Shown here piece by piece: positions 16,798 through 27,332 of a DNA stretch of 58,742 bases; position 1 is the stretch's first letter, and each line of letters opens with the position of its first letter. The notes under the pieces were generated by a model that did no database searches, was not told where the DNA came from, and was given only the letters and a program-made list of their open reading frames with translations. Where the stretch lies: NCBI GenBank assembly GCA_020048405.1, contig JAIFMP010000093.1:1-58742 (forward strand), in the 5' to 3' direction. This stretch comes from Hydrogenophaga sp. Lineage in GTDB: Bacteria > Pseudomonadota > Gammaproteobacteria > Burkholderiales > Burkholderiaceae_C. The translations under genes were made by a program, and so were the position numbers.

Positions 16798-17547
16798 TCA
16801 GGCACTGCGTTGGCGCAGCGCCTCGTACAGGCAGACACCGCTGGCCACCGATACGTTGAGGCTCTCGACCGCGCCTTTCATCGGAATGCTCACCAATTGG
16901 TCGCAAGTCTTGCGCGTCAACTGGCGCATGCCGGCCCCTTCTGCGCCCAACACCAGGGCGCTGGGTCCTTTCAAGTCGACTTCGTAAAGGGTCTTGGGGG
17001 CATCGTCGCTGGTACCTGTGATCCAGATGTTGCGTTCTTTCAGTTCGCCCAATGTGCGCGCCAGGTTGGTCACCATGAAATAGGGCATCGTCTCGGCAGC
17101 TCCGCTGGCCACTTTGGCCACTGTGGCGTTGATGCCTGCCGCATGGTCTTTGGGGGCGATCACCGCGTGTGCCCCTGCCCCATCGGCCACTCGCAGACAG
17201 GCACCGAGGTTGTGCGGGTCGGTGATGCCGTCAAGCACCAGTAGCAGCGGGGCTTCTGCTCCGTCGGCTTCCAGTTGCTCCAGCAATTCATCCAGCGAAC
17301 GCACCTGGGGAACCGGGTCTACCCGTGCAGCCACTCCTTGATGGCCGTGACTGCCGGCCAGCTTGGACAGGCGCAGGCCGTCAGCCTCAATGAGCCGGAC
17401 TCCGGCTTCGTTGGCTTTATCCAGGAACTGGCGCATGCGCGCATCGCGCCGGGTGGTTTCGAAGTAAACCTCGATGATCGATTGCGGCGCCGTTTTCAGG
17501 CGAACGCCAACGGCGTGAAAGCCGAAAAGGACTTTGGGGGATGACAT
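16798..17547 (-). CDS. rlmB: 23S rRNA (guanosine-2'-O)-methyltransferase RlmB
   Basis: This 249-residue SpoU/TrmH-class methyltransferase modifies G2251 of 23S rRNA. An N-terminal substrate-binding domain (VLFGFHAV, GVAARVDP) is followed by the knotted catalytic domain. Its three motifs are visible: LDGITDPHNLGACLR, ALVLGAEGAGMR and IPMKGAVESLNVSVASGV. The ATG at 17547 with GGGG just upstream was chosen; earlier in-frame starts lie in ybbA. It is 7 bases downstream of ybbA and probably co-transcribed. Confidence 0.95.
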   Translation of the reverse strand: MSSPKVLFGFHAVGVRLKTAPQSIIEVYFETTRRDARMRQFLDKANEAGVRLIEADGLRLSKLAGSHGHQGVAARVDPVPQVRSLDELLEQLEADGAEAPLLLVLDGITDPHNLGACLRVADGAGAHAVIAPKDHAAGINATVAKVASGAAETMPYFMVTNLARTLGELKERNIWITGTSDDAPKTLYEVDLKGPSALVLGAEGAGMRQLTRKTCDQLVSIPMKGAVESLNVSVASGVCLYEALRQRSA

Positions 17548-17554
17548 GCCCCTA

Positions 17555-18268
17555 TTAAACCAAACGACCTGCCTCGATTGTGAGGGTGCGTTCACACTGC
17601 TGTGCCAGCGCCCGGTCATGGGTGACGAGCACAAGTGTGGTGCCCTGCTCGCGGTTCAACTCGAACATCAGGGCCATGATGTTGGCTCCAGTGGCGAAGT
17701 CCAGGCTTCCCGTTGGCTCGTCCGCGAGCAAGACGGCGGGTTTAACCACGAAGGCACGGGCGAGCGCAACACGCTGCTGCTCTCCCCCGGACAACACGCG
17801 GGGGTAGTGCCCGAGCCTTGCACCCAGACCCACTCGCTCAAGCATGTCTGTAGCGGTTGCACGGGCATCACGTCGACCAGCGAGTTCCAGGGGCAGCATG
17901 ACGTTTTCCAACGCTGTGAGATTGCCCATGAGCTGGAAACTCTGAAACACAAAGCCCACCTTTTCGGCACGCAAGGACGCCCGCTGGTCTTCTGTCAGGG
18001 CGAACAGATCTTGACCATCCAGTCGGACGGTGCCTTGCGTGGGTGTGTCGAGGCCGGCAATGATGGACAGGAGCGTGCTTTTTCCGGACCCCGATGCCCC
18101 CACAATCGCAGCGGTTTGCCCCCGCGACAGGGAAAAATCAATATCGCGCAAAATGGTCAGGGTGCCAGTGGAATCGGTCACGTTTTTACCGATGCCGACG
18201 ACTTCCACCACAGGCCGCTCCGTGACAGCAACACCCCCACCCGATGCATCAACCAAAGAATCCGTCAT
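17555..18268 (-). CDS. ybbA: ABC transporter ATP-binding protein, YbbA/LolD-like
   Basis: This 237-residue ATPase has Walker A GASGSGKST, the signature LSGGEQQRVALARA and Walker B VLLADEPTGSLD, the layout of the LolD/MacB-type ATPase group. Its position next to tesA makes YbbA the best match. The usual permease partner (ybbP) is not adjacent; rlmB follows instead. Its ATG overlaps the tesA ATG on the other strand, as in CATG 18266-18269, so promoters of each gene must lie inside the other. Confidence 0.88.
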   Translation of the reverse strand: MTDSLVDASGGGVAVTERPVVEVVGIGKNVTDSTGTLTILRDIDFSLSRGQTAAIVGASGSGKSTLLSIIAGLDTPTQGTVRLDGQDLFALTEDQRASLRAEKVGFVFQSFQLMGNLTALENVMLPLELAGRRDARATATDMLERVGLGARLGHYPRVLSGGEQQRVALARAFVVKPAVLLADEPTGSLDFATGANIMALMFELNREQGTTLVLVTHDRALAQQCERTLTIEAGRLV

Positions 18269-18935
18269 GCGCAAGATCTGCTCCGTGAATGTGGCCCGTC
18301 GCCACGTGTTGGCACACTGTAGCCTGATGGCCGCAGCTGTGTTCGGCTGGGGCTTTGATTCTTCCCATGCCAAGGACGTCAACACCATTCTGGTGGTAGG
18401 CGACTCGCTCAGCGCCGAATACGGATTGAAGCGCGGCAGCGGGTGGGTGGCGCTGCTCGAAGCCCGCCTGCTGAGCCAGAAACTGCCTTTCCAGGTGGTG
18501 AACGCCAGCATCAGCGGAGACACCACATCGGGTGGCCGCTCTCGCTTGCCCGCCTTGCTGGCCAAGCACCGGCCCAGCCATGTGGTGATCGAGCTTGGCG
18601 GTAACGATGCTCTGCGTGGACTGGCGTTGAACATGACCGAGGCAAACCTCACTGCCATGACGGTTGCGGCAACACAGGCGAAGGCCCGTGTGACCTTGGT
18701 GGGCATGCAGGTGCCTCCCAACTACGGTTCCAGCTACGGCCGGGACTTCAGCCAGTTGTTTGCGCGGGTTGCCAAAGCACACAAGGCAGCGTTGGTGCCG
18801 TTTTTTCTGGCAGGAGTGGCCGATGTGCCGGATGCTGCCAAATGGTTCCAGGCTGACCGAATTCACCCCAACGAGCAAGCGCACCCCCTGATGTTGGACA
18901 ACGTCTGGCCGGTGCTTCGCCCGCAATTGAAATGA
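18267..18935 (+). CDS. tesA: Arylesterase / acyl-CoA thioesterase TesA, secreted
   Basis: This GDSL/SGNH hydrolase of 222 residues has a signal peptide (basic MRKICSVNVARRH, a hydrophobic stretch, likely cut near SSHA-KD). The catalytic blocks follow: Ser47 in VVGDSLSAEYG, the glycine of ISGDTT, Asn in ELGGNDALRG and the Asp-His pair in DRIHPNEQ. It hydrolyses acyl thioesters and esters in the periplasm. It is divergent from ybbA with overlapping start codons and is followed 4 bases later by mnmH. Confidence 0.92.
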   Translation: MRKICSVNVARRHVLAHCSLMAAAVFGWGFDSSHAKDVNTILVVGDSLSAEYGLKRGSGWVALLEARLLSQKLPFQVVNASISGDTTSGGRSRLPALLAKHRPSHVVIELGGNDALRGLALNMTEANLTAMTVAATQAKARVTLVGMQVPPNYGSSYGRDFSQLFARVAKAHKAALVPFFLAGVADVPDAAKWFQADRIHPNEQAHPLMLDNVWPVLRPQLK

Positions 18936-18939
18936 TCAC

Positions 18940-20004
18940 ATGAGTCTCAAGACACTGCCTGCTGCTGACGTGCTGGCCGATCTGGCGCAATTCGACACCA
19001 TCATCGACGCACGCACGCCTGCAGAACACGCCGAAGATCACTTGCCAGGCGCGGTCAACTGGCCCAGCCTGTACAACGAACAGCGGATCACCGTGGGCAC
19101 GATGTACAAGCAAGTCAACCCGTTCGAGGCCAAAAAGCGCGGGGCAGCCATGGTGGCCCGCAACGTCGCAGATCACATCGAACGGGAACTGCTGGACAAA
19201 CCCAAAAGCTGGAAGCCACTGGTGTATTGCTGGCGTGGAGGCAACCGCAGCGGCGCCATGGCGACCATATTCAGCGCCATCGGCTTTCATGTCACGTTGT
19301 TGGAAGGCGGCTACAAAGCCTACCGCCATGCTGTGCTGGCAGCAATTCCACCGTTGGCGCAGGCGTTGCAATTCCGTGTGCTGTGCGGCCCGACCGGTGT
19401 GGGCAAAACGCGGTTATTGCATGCCCTGGCCCGGGCTGGGGCACAGGTGCTGGATCTGGAGGCCCTCGCAGAACACCGCAGCTCGGTGCTCGGGCTGCTA
19501 CCCGGTCAGCCTCAGCCCACCCAACGGATGTTCGACAGCCGCGTATGGGCTGCTTTGCGAGCATTTGACCCTGGTCGGCCTGTTTACGTGGAAGCCGAGA
19601 GCAAACGCGTGGGCAACGTCACGGTGGACGATGCGCTGATGACCCGCATGCGCGCCAGTCCATGCCTGACTGTGGAACTGAGTACCAGCGCCCGTGTGCT
19701 GCTGCTCATGGAAGACTATGCACAGTTCAGCCAGGACACCGAGTACTTCTGCCAGCGACTGGACCTGTTGACCGAGTTGCGGGGCAAAGGCACTGTGGCG
19801 GCGTGGCAGGCCCAAGCCCGCGCAGGGGACACGCCGGGCGTGGTGCAGGCCCTGCTGGACCAACACTACGACCCGAAGTATGAAGAATCCATGCGTCGGA
19901 ATTTCGCTGCCTACGCGCAGGCCCGGGTGTGGAGCCCGCCCGACGGGGCCGCCCACACATTGGATGCGCTGGCCCGCGAGATTCTCAATGCTGAGGGCGA
20001 TTGA
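18940..20004 (+). CDS. mnmH: tRNA 2-selenouridine synthase
   Basis: MnmH (SelU/YbbB) replaces the sulfur of 2-thiouridine at the tRNA wobble position with selenium from selenophosphate, through a geranylated intermediate. The 354-residue protein has an N-terminal rhodanese domain with Cys97 in YCWRGGNRSG and a P-loop domain with GPTGVGKT (150-157). Its presence implies that the genome encodes selenophosphate synthetase (selD), which is not in this window. It follows tesA closely; a terminator lies after the stop. Confidence 0.94.
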   Translation: MSLKTLPAADVLADLAQFDTIIDARTPAEHAEDHLPGAVNWPSLYNEQRITVGTMYKQVNPFEAKKRGAAMVARNVADHIERELLDKPKSWKPLVYCWRGGNRSGAMATIFSAIGFHVTLLEGGYKAYRHAVLAAIPPLAQALQFRVLCGPTGVGKTRLLHALARAGAQVLDLEALAEHRSSVLGLLPGQPQPTQRMFDSRVWAALRAFDPGRPVYVEAESKRVGNVTVDDALMTRMRASPCLTVELSTSARVLLLMEDYAQFSQDTEYFCQRLDLLTELRGKGTVAAWQAQARAGDTPGVVQALLDQHYDPKYEESMRRNFAAYAQARVWSPPDGAAHTLDALAREILNAEGD

Positions 20005-20016
20005 AGCGTGTCGCCG

Positions 20017-20040
20017 ACGGCGGTAAAGCCGCCTGTTTTT
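20017..20040 (+). terminator. Rho-independent terminator after mnmH
   Basis: GGCGG (20019-20023) pairs with CCGCC (20029-20033) around a 5-base loop, followed by TGTTTTT. It sits 15 bases after the mnmH stop and before the convergent small gene. Confidence 0.7.
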
Positions 20041-20054
20041 CCGGGAGTGGACGA

Positions 20055-20252
20055 TCAGTTGGCTGGCGTTGTGACGTTGCCGTCCACATCGGTGTTTGAC
20101 GGGGTGGCAGCCGAATCACCGTCGTCCATGCTGGGAGCCTCCCCCGGCCCGTCTGTGCGCCGCTCGGCTTTGGCTTTGAGTTTGTCTTCCTTCTTGCGCT
20201 TTTTGGCCAGTTCTTTTTGACGTTTTTCGTATCCGTAGTTGGGAGTGGCCAA
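20055..20252 (-). CDS. Small Lys-rich conserved hypothetical protein
   Basis: This 65-residue protein reads (M)ATPNYGYEKRQKELAKKRKKE and onward to an acidic, Asp/Ser/Thr-rich tail ending VTTPAN. The start is probably the TTG at 20252, because related small proteins begin at this ATPNYGYEKRQ-type segment; no ATG is present there. The first half is a highly charged helix, which could bind nucleic acid or a ribosome surface. Function is unknown. It lies 29 bases downstream of metC on the same strand. Confidence 0.65.
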   Translation of the reverse strand: MATPNYGYEKRQKELAKKRKKEDKLKAKAERRTDGPGEAPSMDDGDSAATPSNTDVDGNVTTPAN

Positions 20253-20281
20253 GTGCTGCTTTCGTGAGGGTTGTGAAAAAT

Positions 20282-21499
20282 TTAATGGGGTGCAAGAGCA
20301 CCGAGGGCTTGAGTGATGTCGGCCTGAAGGTCGGCCACGGCTTCCAGCCCGACCGCAAACCGCACGAGACCCCCGGCGTGTGGCCAAGGCTGTTTGCGGA
20401 TGGAAGCCACATCATAGGGGGCACACAGGCTGATGGGGCCTGCCCAGCTCCAGCCAAGCTTGAACAGGCGCAGGCGGTCGCAGAACGCATCCACCTGTGC
20501 CTGGGTGTATTGTGGTTTGAACACGGCACTGAACAGACAAGCGGCTCCCGTGGCGTCCCGCTTCCAATGTTCATGACCCGGCGAGCCGGGCAACGCAGGG
20601 TGCAGCACCGTGGCCACCTGGGGGCAGGTCAACATCCATTGGGCCAACTGTCGGGTGGCCTGGTCTTGAGCAGCGTAGCGCAGAGCGATGCTGGGCAGCC
20701 CGCGCAACACCAGCTCGGCATCGTTCCCAGCCACGCCATGGCCCACCCGCATGTGGGTCATGAGCAGGGTCTGGTGCAGGGTTTCGTCGCGTGTCACCAC
20801 CGAGCCCATCAGCACGTCGGCCCCGCCGCTGGGGTATTTGGTGAGGGCCTGCATGGACATGTCAACGCCCAGGTCGAAGGCATTGAATGCAATGCCAGCA
20901 CCCCACGTGTTGTCCAACGCGGTGAGGATGGGGCGTGCGCCCTCCCCTGCCAATGCCGCTTGCAGTCGCTGGGCGTTGGCAGCCCGCACCACTTCCACCA
21001 GGGCGGGAATGTCAGGGAACTCCAGCGTGATGGAGCCCGGTGCTTCGAGCCACACCAATCGCGTAGCGGGTGTGATGAGTGCGGCCAGGCTGGCTGGGTT
21101 CATGGGGTCGTAGTAGCGGGTGGTGATGCCCCAGCCCTTCAACTCGCCTTCGGCCAACGATTTGTTGGGGCCATAAGCGTTGTCAGGAATCAGAAGTTCG
21201 TCGCCCTGGCGCAAAAAGGCCATGTCCACCAAACCCACTGCGGCCAGGCCGCTGGGCACCAGCACACAGTGACAGCCGCCTTCCAGCGTGGCAATGCGTT
21301 CTTCCAGAGTGAAAGTGGTGGGCGTGCCGTGCAGACCGTAGGTGTAGCCGGTTTTGTGACGCCACTCGCGGTGGCGCAGTTCGTCCACATTGCCAAAGAA
21401 CACCGTGGACGCCTTGAACACGCCCGGGGGCACGGCCTCGAACCCCTGCGGTGGCACGTAAGGGTGGTGAATGAGCCGCGTGGACAGGTCGTCGGACAT
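20282..21499 (-). CDS. metC: Cystathionine beta-lyase
   Basis: This 405-residue PLP enzyme of the Cys/Met metabolism family cleaves cystathionine to homocysteine, pyruvate and ammonia. It matches E. coli MetC at several blocks: VFKASTVFF, YTYGLHGTPTTFTLEERIATLEGG in pieces, LEAPGSITLEF, and the PLP lysine in MQALTKYPSGGADVLMG. The ATG at 21499 starts MSDDLSTRLIHHP. A TTG at 21526, immediately after the stop of the upstream gene, is an alternative that would add 9 residues. With hom in the window it belongs to the methionine branch. Confidence 0.93.
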   Translation of the reverse strand: MSDDLSTRLIHHPYVPPQGFEAVPPGVFKASTVFFGNVDELRHREWRHKTGYTYGLHGTPTTFTLEERIATLEGGCHCVLVPSGLAAVGLVDMAFLRQGDELLIPDNAYGPNKSLAEGELKGWGITTRYYDPMNPASLAALITPATRLVWLEAPGSITLEFPDIPALVEVVRAANAQRLQAALAGEGARPILTALDNTWGAGIAFNAFDLGVDMSMQALTKYPSGGADVLMGSVVTRDETLHQTLLMTHMRVGHGVAGNDAELVLRGLPSIALRYAAQDQATRQLAQWMLTCPQVATVLHPALPGSPGHEHWKRDATGAACLFSAVFKPQYTQAQVDAFCDRLRLFKLGWSWAGPISLCAPYDVASIRKQPWPHAGGLVRFAVGLEAVADLQADITQALGALAPH

Positions 21500-21526
21500 G
21501 GCCGGGTTTTTGACGTGCTCAGCCAA

Positions 21527-22051
21527 TCAGAGTTTCCACTTATCCAGCAAGGCTGCGGGGCGCAGGCTGTCGTAGCCTTCGAAGGGCTGATGGATCCAAG
21601 GGTTGGTAGGGAGGAAGTCCACCGAATAGTCGGGCGTGAAGGTGGACACGCCTTTGGTCCAGATGACGGCGCTGCGCAGCTCGGTGATGGGCTCGTAATG
21701 GTTTTTCAGCGTGTCAATCACGGCCTTCAGGGTGTGGCCGGTGTCGGCCAGGTCGTCGACCAACAGGACTTTGCCGGCGATTTCACCTTTGGGTGTGGTG
21801 ATGAAGCGCGCAATGTCCAGGCGGCCCTGCACCGTGCCGGCATCGGCGCGGTATGAGCTGGTGGACATGATGGCCAGGGGCTTGTCAAAAATGCGGCTGA
21901 GGATGTCACCAGGGCGCATGCCGCCCCGGGCCAGGCACAGGATCGTGTCGAACTCCCAACCCGACTGGTGCACTTTCAGCGCCAGTTTTTCAATCAGGTT
22001 GTGGTACTCGTCGTAAGACACGTACAGGTGTTTGCCGTCTTCTGTCAACAT
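21527..22051 (-). CDS. Phosphoribosyltransferase family protein
   Basis: This 174-residue type I phosphoribosyltransferase has the PRPP-binding motif VLLVDDLADTGHT and an N-terminal strand with TILCLARGGMRPGDILS. It resembles xanthine/hypoxanthine phosphoribosyltransferases (Gpt-like) and would salvage purine bases in the cytoplasm; the base used is not certain. GGAG lies before the ATG. It sits between purA and metC on the same strand. Confidence 0.88.
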   Translation of the reverse strand: MLTEDGKHLYVSYDEYHNLIEKLALKVHQSGWEFDTILCLARGGMRPGDILSRIFDKPLAIMSTSSYRADAGTVQGRLDIARFITTPKGEIAGKVLLVDDLADTGHTLKAVIDTLKNHYEPITELRSAVIWTKGVSTFTPDYSVDFLPTNPWIHQPFEGYDSLRPAALLDKWKL

Positions 22052-22063
22052 GGATTTGCTCCT

Positions 22064-22118
22064 GATTAAATAGCCAACAATATAAATGGAACAAGCGCCA
22101 AAGGCACTTTTAATTCAT
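22064..22118 (+). repeat. Comamonadaceae-type intergenic repeat, copy D
   Basis: ATAGCC (22070-22075), 17 bases, AAGCG (22093-22097), 4 bases, AGGC (22102-22105), then an AT-rich flank. It fills the purA-phosphoribosyltransferase gap. Confidence 0.7.
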
Positions 22119-22128
22119 CTTTTCCGGA

Positions 22129-24692
<2,564 letters not shown>

Positions 24693-24762
24693 GGGAGTGG
24701 GGTGCGCTGTTAAAACGTGCATTTTACCGGCACCGCCGACCCCTGCCTGACGGTCGCAGCGA

Positions 24763-24948
24763 TCAAGCCAGGACCAGCAGACACGTCAACCCGACCACGA
24801 CTGCGGCCAGGCCACAAAACCGTATTTGCCCGTCATTGAGCCCCAGAAGTTGCGTGAAAGTTTTGCGCCACGCCGACGGAGACACCAATGGAAAAAGGCC
24901 CTCGAGAACCAACACGAGGGCCAATGCAATCCACAGGGAATCTGCCAT
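24763..24948 (-). CDS. DUF2065 membrane protein
   Basis: This 61-residue protein is a DUF2065 (YjeT-type) member: an N-terminal membrane helix ([20 protein letters not shown]), the conserved [12 protein letters not shown], and a second helix ([16 protein letters not shown]). Such proteins regularly follow hflC in proteobacteria, as here (17 bases downstream). Function is unknown; a link to the HflKC membrane complex is inferred from position. Confidence 0.88.
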   Translation of the reverse strand: MADSLWIALALVLVLEGLFPLVSPSAWRKTFTQLLGLNDGQIRFCGLAAVVVGLTCLLVLA

Positions 24949-24965
24949 CGGGGCTGGAGCGAAAT

Positions 24966-25865
24966 TTACTTGCCGCTCGCCCCGCCCACAGCACTGCTGC
25001 GCATGGCCTTGAAGAAATCAGACGATGGGTCAACCACCATCACGTCAGACTTGTTGGCGAAGCTGCTTTTGTACGCCTCAAGGCTGCGGTAGAACTGGGC
25101 AAACGCCGGGTCTTTGCCAAACGCTTCGGCGTACACCCGTGCGGCCTCGGCGTCACCATTACCCTTTACCTTTTGGGCTTCGCGGTAGGCATTGGCCAGG
25201 GTCACTTCCCGCTGACGGTCTGCAGCTGCCCTGATTTCTTCGCCGTCGGCTGCACCAGTGGAACGGAGCTGGTTGGCCACCTGCGCGCGCTCGGCTTCCA
25301 TGCGGCGGTACACGGACTCAGTGATGGTTTCAGCGTAGTCGATTCGGTTGATGCGCACGTCCACCACATCCATGCCCCAGGGCTTTTCAGCGCTTTTCAC
25401 AGCACCCAAGACCTGGTTGCGCACATCGTTCATCAAGTCGTCGCGCTTGGCTGACAGCAACTGGTTCACGGTCAGTTTGTTGACTTCCTGCTGGAACGCG
25501 TTGCGCACCACGCGAGTCAGCTGCAATGCGCCCGCCCGCTCGTCCAGGCCCACATTCCGGATGTAGGCAGATGGCTCGGAGACGCGCCAGCGCACGTACC
25601 AGTCGATGACCACGCGCTGCTTCTCGGCCGTCAGCATCGGCTCTGAATCGGTGCTGTCCAGCGTGAGCAGACGTTTGTCAATGTAGGAAACGTTCTGGAA
25701 GGGCGGCGGCAACTTGAAGTTGAGCCCCGGTTCAGTGATGACGTTCTTGATCTGCCCCAGTTGGTAAACAACGCCAAATTGGCGCTGGTCCACCACGAAC
25801 AGGGTAGAACCCAAAATGGCCAGCACCAAAACCAAAGATGCGCCAATAAAACCCAAGCGGTTCAT
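24966..25865 (-). CDS. hflC: HflC, FtsH protease modulator
   Basis: HflC is an SPFH/prohibitin-domain protein that with HflK forms a large inner-membrane cage around FtsH. This 299-residue copy has one N-terminal membrane helix (LGFIGASLVLVLAILGSTLFVV), then VDQRQFGVVYQLG, KRLLTLDS and a C-terminal coiled region with the conserved ADRQREVTLANAYREAQKVKG. It follows hflK by 32 bases. Confidence 0.96.
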   Translation of the reverse strand: MNRLGFIGASLVLVLAILGSTLFVVDQRQFGVVYQLGQIKNVITEPGLNFKLPPPFQNVSYIDKRLLTLDSTDSEPMLTAEKQRVVIDWYVRWRVSEPSAYIRNVGLDERAGALQLTRVVRNAFQQEVNKLTVNQLLSAKRDDLMNDVRNQVLGAVKSAEKPWGMDVVDVRINRIDYAETITESVYRRMEAERAQVANQLRSTGAADGEEIRAAADRQREVTLANAYREAQKVKGNGDAEAARVYAEAFGKDPAFAQFYRSLEAYKSSFANKSDVMVVDPSSDFFKAMRSSAVGGASGK

Positions 25866-25897
25866 GTTATGTGGTCTTTCAATTGTGGTCGGGCAGG

Positions 25898-27280
25898 TCA
25901 GCGGACGTCGCGGTCACGCGACCGCTCTGCTTCTCTCGTGCGGCTGCTGGCAGCCGTTGCGGGAGATGACGCGGGTGCATTGGCGGCAGGCGCTGCCAAT
26001 GTGGCTGCAGCCGGACCACTGGACGCCGACATTTGCATGAGTTTGTCCAGTGGCAGGTACAGCAGGTTGTTGCCCTGTTTGCTGTCCACCATGACCTTGG
26101 TCACGTTGCTGTACATCTGCTGCATGGCATCGACATACATGCGCTCGCGGGTGACCTGAGGGGCTTTCTGGTACTCGGTCAACACCGATTTGAAACGCTC
26201 CGCATCACCCTTGGCCTGAGCGACGATGCGTTCCTTGTAACCTTCTGCCTCTTCACGCAAACGCGACGCAGCACCCTCAGCGCGGGGAATCACATCGTTG
26301 GCATAGGCTTGGGCTTCGTTCTTGACACGCTCACGCTCCTGTCCGGCTTTGAGCACATCGTCAAACGCCGCCTGCACCTGCTCAGGGGGGCGAACGCCAC
26401 CCTGCTGCATGTTCACGCCAACAACTTCAATACCGACCTTGTAGCGGTCCAGAATGTTTTGCATCAACTGACGCACACGGGGCGCAATCTGGTCCCGCTC
26501 CTCGGCAAGTGCGGAATCCATCTTCATTTTGCCAACCACTTCGCGCACGGCGGTTTCGGCCGCCTTGATCACAGACGCATCAGGGTCGCGGCTTTCAAAC
26601 AAGAACGCCCGCGCGTCGCTCAGGCGGTACTGCACTGCGAACTTGATTTCGACAATGTTCTCGTCTTCTGTGAGCATGGCCGACTCACGCAGACCGGTGG
26701 CTCGCACGATGCTGTCGCGTCCCACGTCCACCGAGCGGATCTGGGTGACAAAAACCAGTTCATGGCGCTGCACTGGATATGGCATGCGCCAGTTGAAACC
26801 GGCGCCCACCGTCGAGTGGTAACGGCCAAACTGCGTGATCACGCCCTGCTGACCTTCCTGCACGATGAAGAAACCGGTGCTGAGCCAGAACAGAAGGGCC
26901 ACCGCAGCCACCAACCCGGCACCGATGCCGGCCGCTTTGGGGTCAGGGTTGAACCCTCCACCACTGGGGGCACCGCCGCCGTTGCCTTTGCGGCCACCGT
27001 CTTTGCCACCGAACAGGCCACTGAGCTTGCGGTTGAAATCCCGCCAAAGCTCATCCAGATCGGGGGGGCCCTGTGTCGAACCGGGGTTTGGGCGTGGGCT
27101 GCGACTGTTGTCGGCAGCCGGTGGTGGGGATGCAGGTGGTGGCGAACCGTCGGGCCGGGCAGACGGTTCGCCACCTGAGCCGTTGTCCTCCCCCCGCCCC
27201 CAACGGGGATCGTTCAGGTTGAACATGCCCCAGCGGTGGCGCAGTGCCTGTACCTGGCGCGTGAAAGCGTTCGAATTCAT
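25898..27280 (-). CDS. hflK: HflK, FtsH protease modulator
   Basis: HflK is the partner of HflC in the FtsH-controlling membrane complex. The 460-residue protein has a Gly/Pro-rich cytoplasmic N-terminus (NDPRWGRGED), one membrane helix at about residues 120-145 (VAAVALLFWLSTGFFIV), the SPFH domain beginning QEGQQGVITQFGRYH, and a helical stretch with AQAYANDVIPRAEG. It ends with an Ala/Ser-rich and then Arg-rich tail. Start ATG 27280 was chosen; ATG 27226 (MFNLNDPRWG) is a possible shorter start. It is 52 bases downstream of hflX. Confidence 0.95.
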   Translation of the reverse strand: MNSNAFTRQVQALRHRWGMFNLNDPRWGRGEDNGSGGEPSARPDGSPPPASPPPAADNSRSPRPNPGSTQGPPDLDELWRDFNRKLSGLFGGKDGGRKGNGGGAPSGGGFNPDPKAAGIGAGLVAAVALLFWLSTGFFIVQEGQQGVITQFGRYHSTVGAGFNWRMPYPVQRHELVFVTQIRSVDVGRDSIVRATGLRESAMLTEDENIVEIKFAVQYRLSDARAFLFESRDPDASVIKAAETAVREVVGKMKMDSALAEERDQIAPRVRQLMQNILDRYKVGIEVVGVNMQQGGVRPPEQVQAAFDDVLKAGQERERVKNEAQAYANDVIPRAEGAASRLREEAEGYKERIVAQAKGDAERFKSVLTEYQKAPQVTRERMYVDAMQQMYSNVTKVMVDSKQGNNLLYLPLDKLMQMSASSGPAAATLAAPAANAPASSPATAASSRTREAERSRDRDVR

Positions 27281-27332
27281 TCTGGTGAAGATCATTGATG
27301 AAAACTGTGAGAGGGTTCGATGACCGGAAGGT

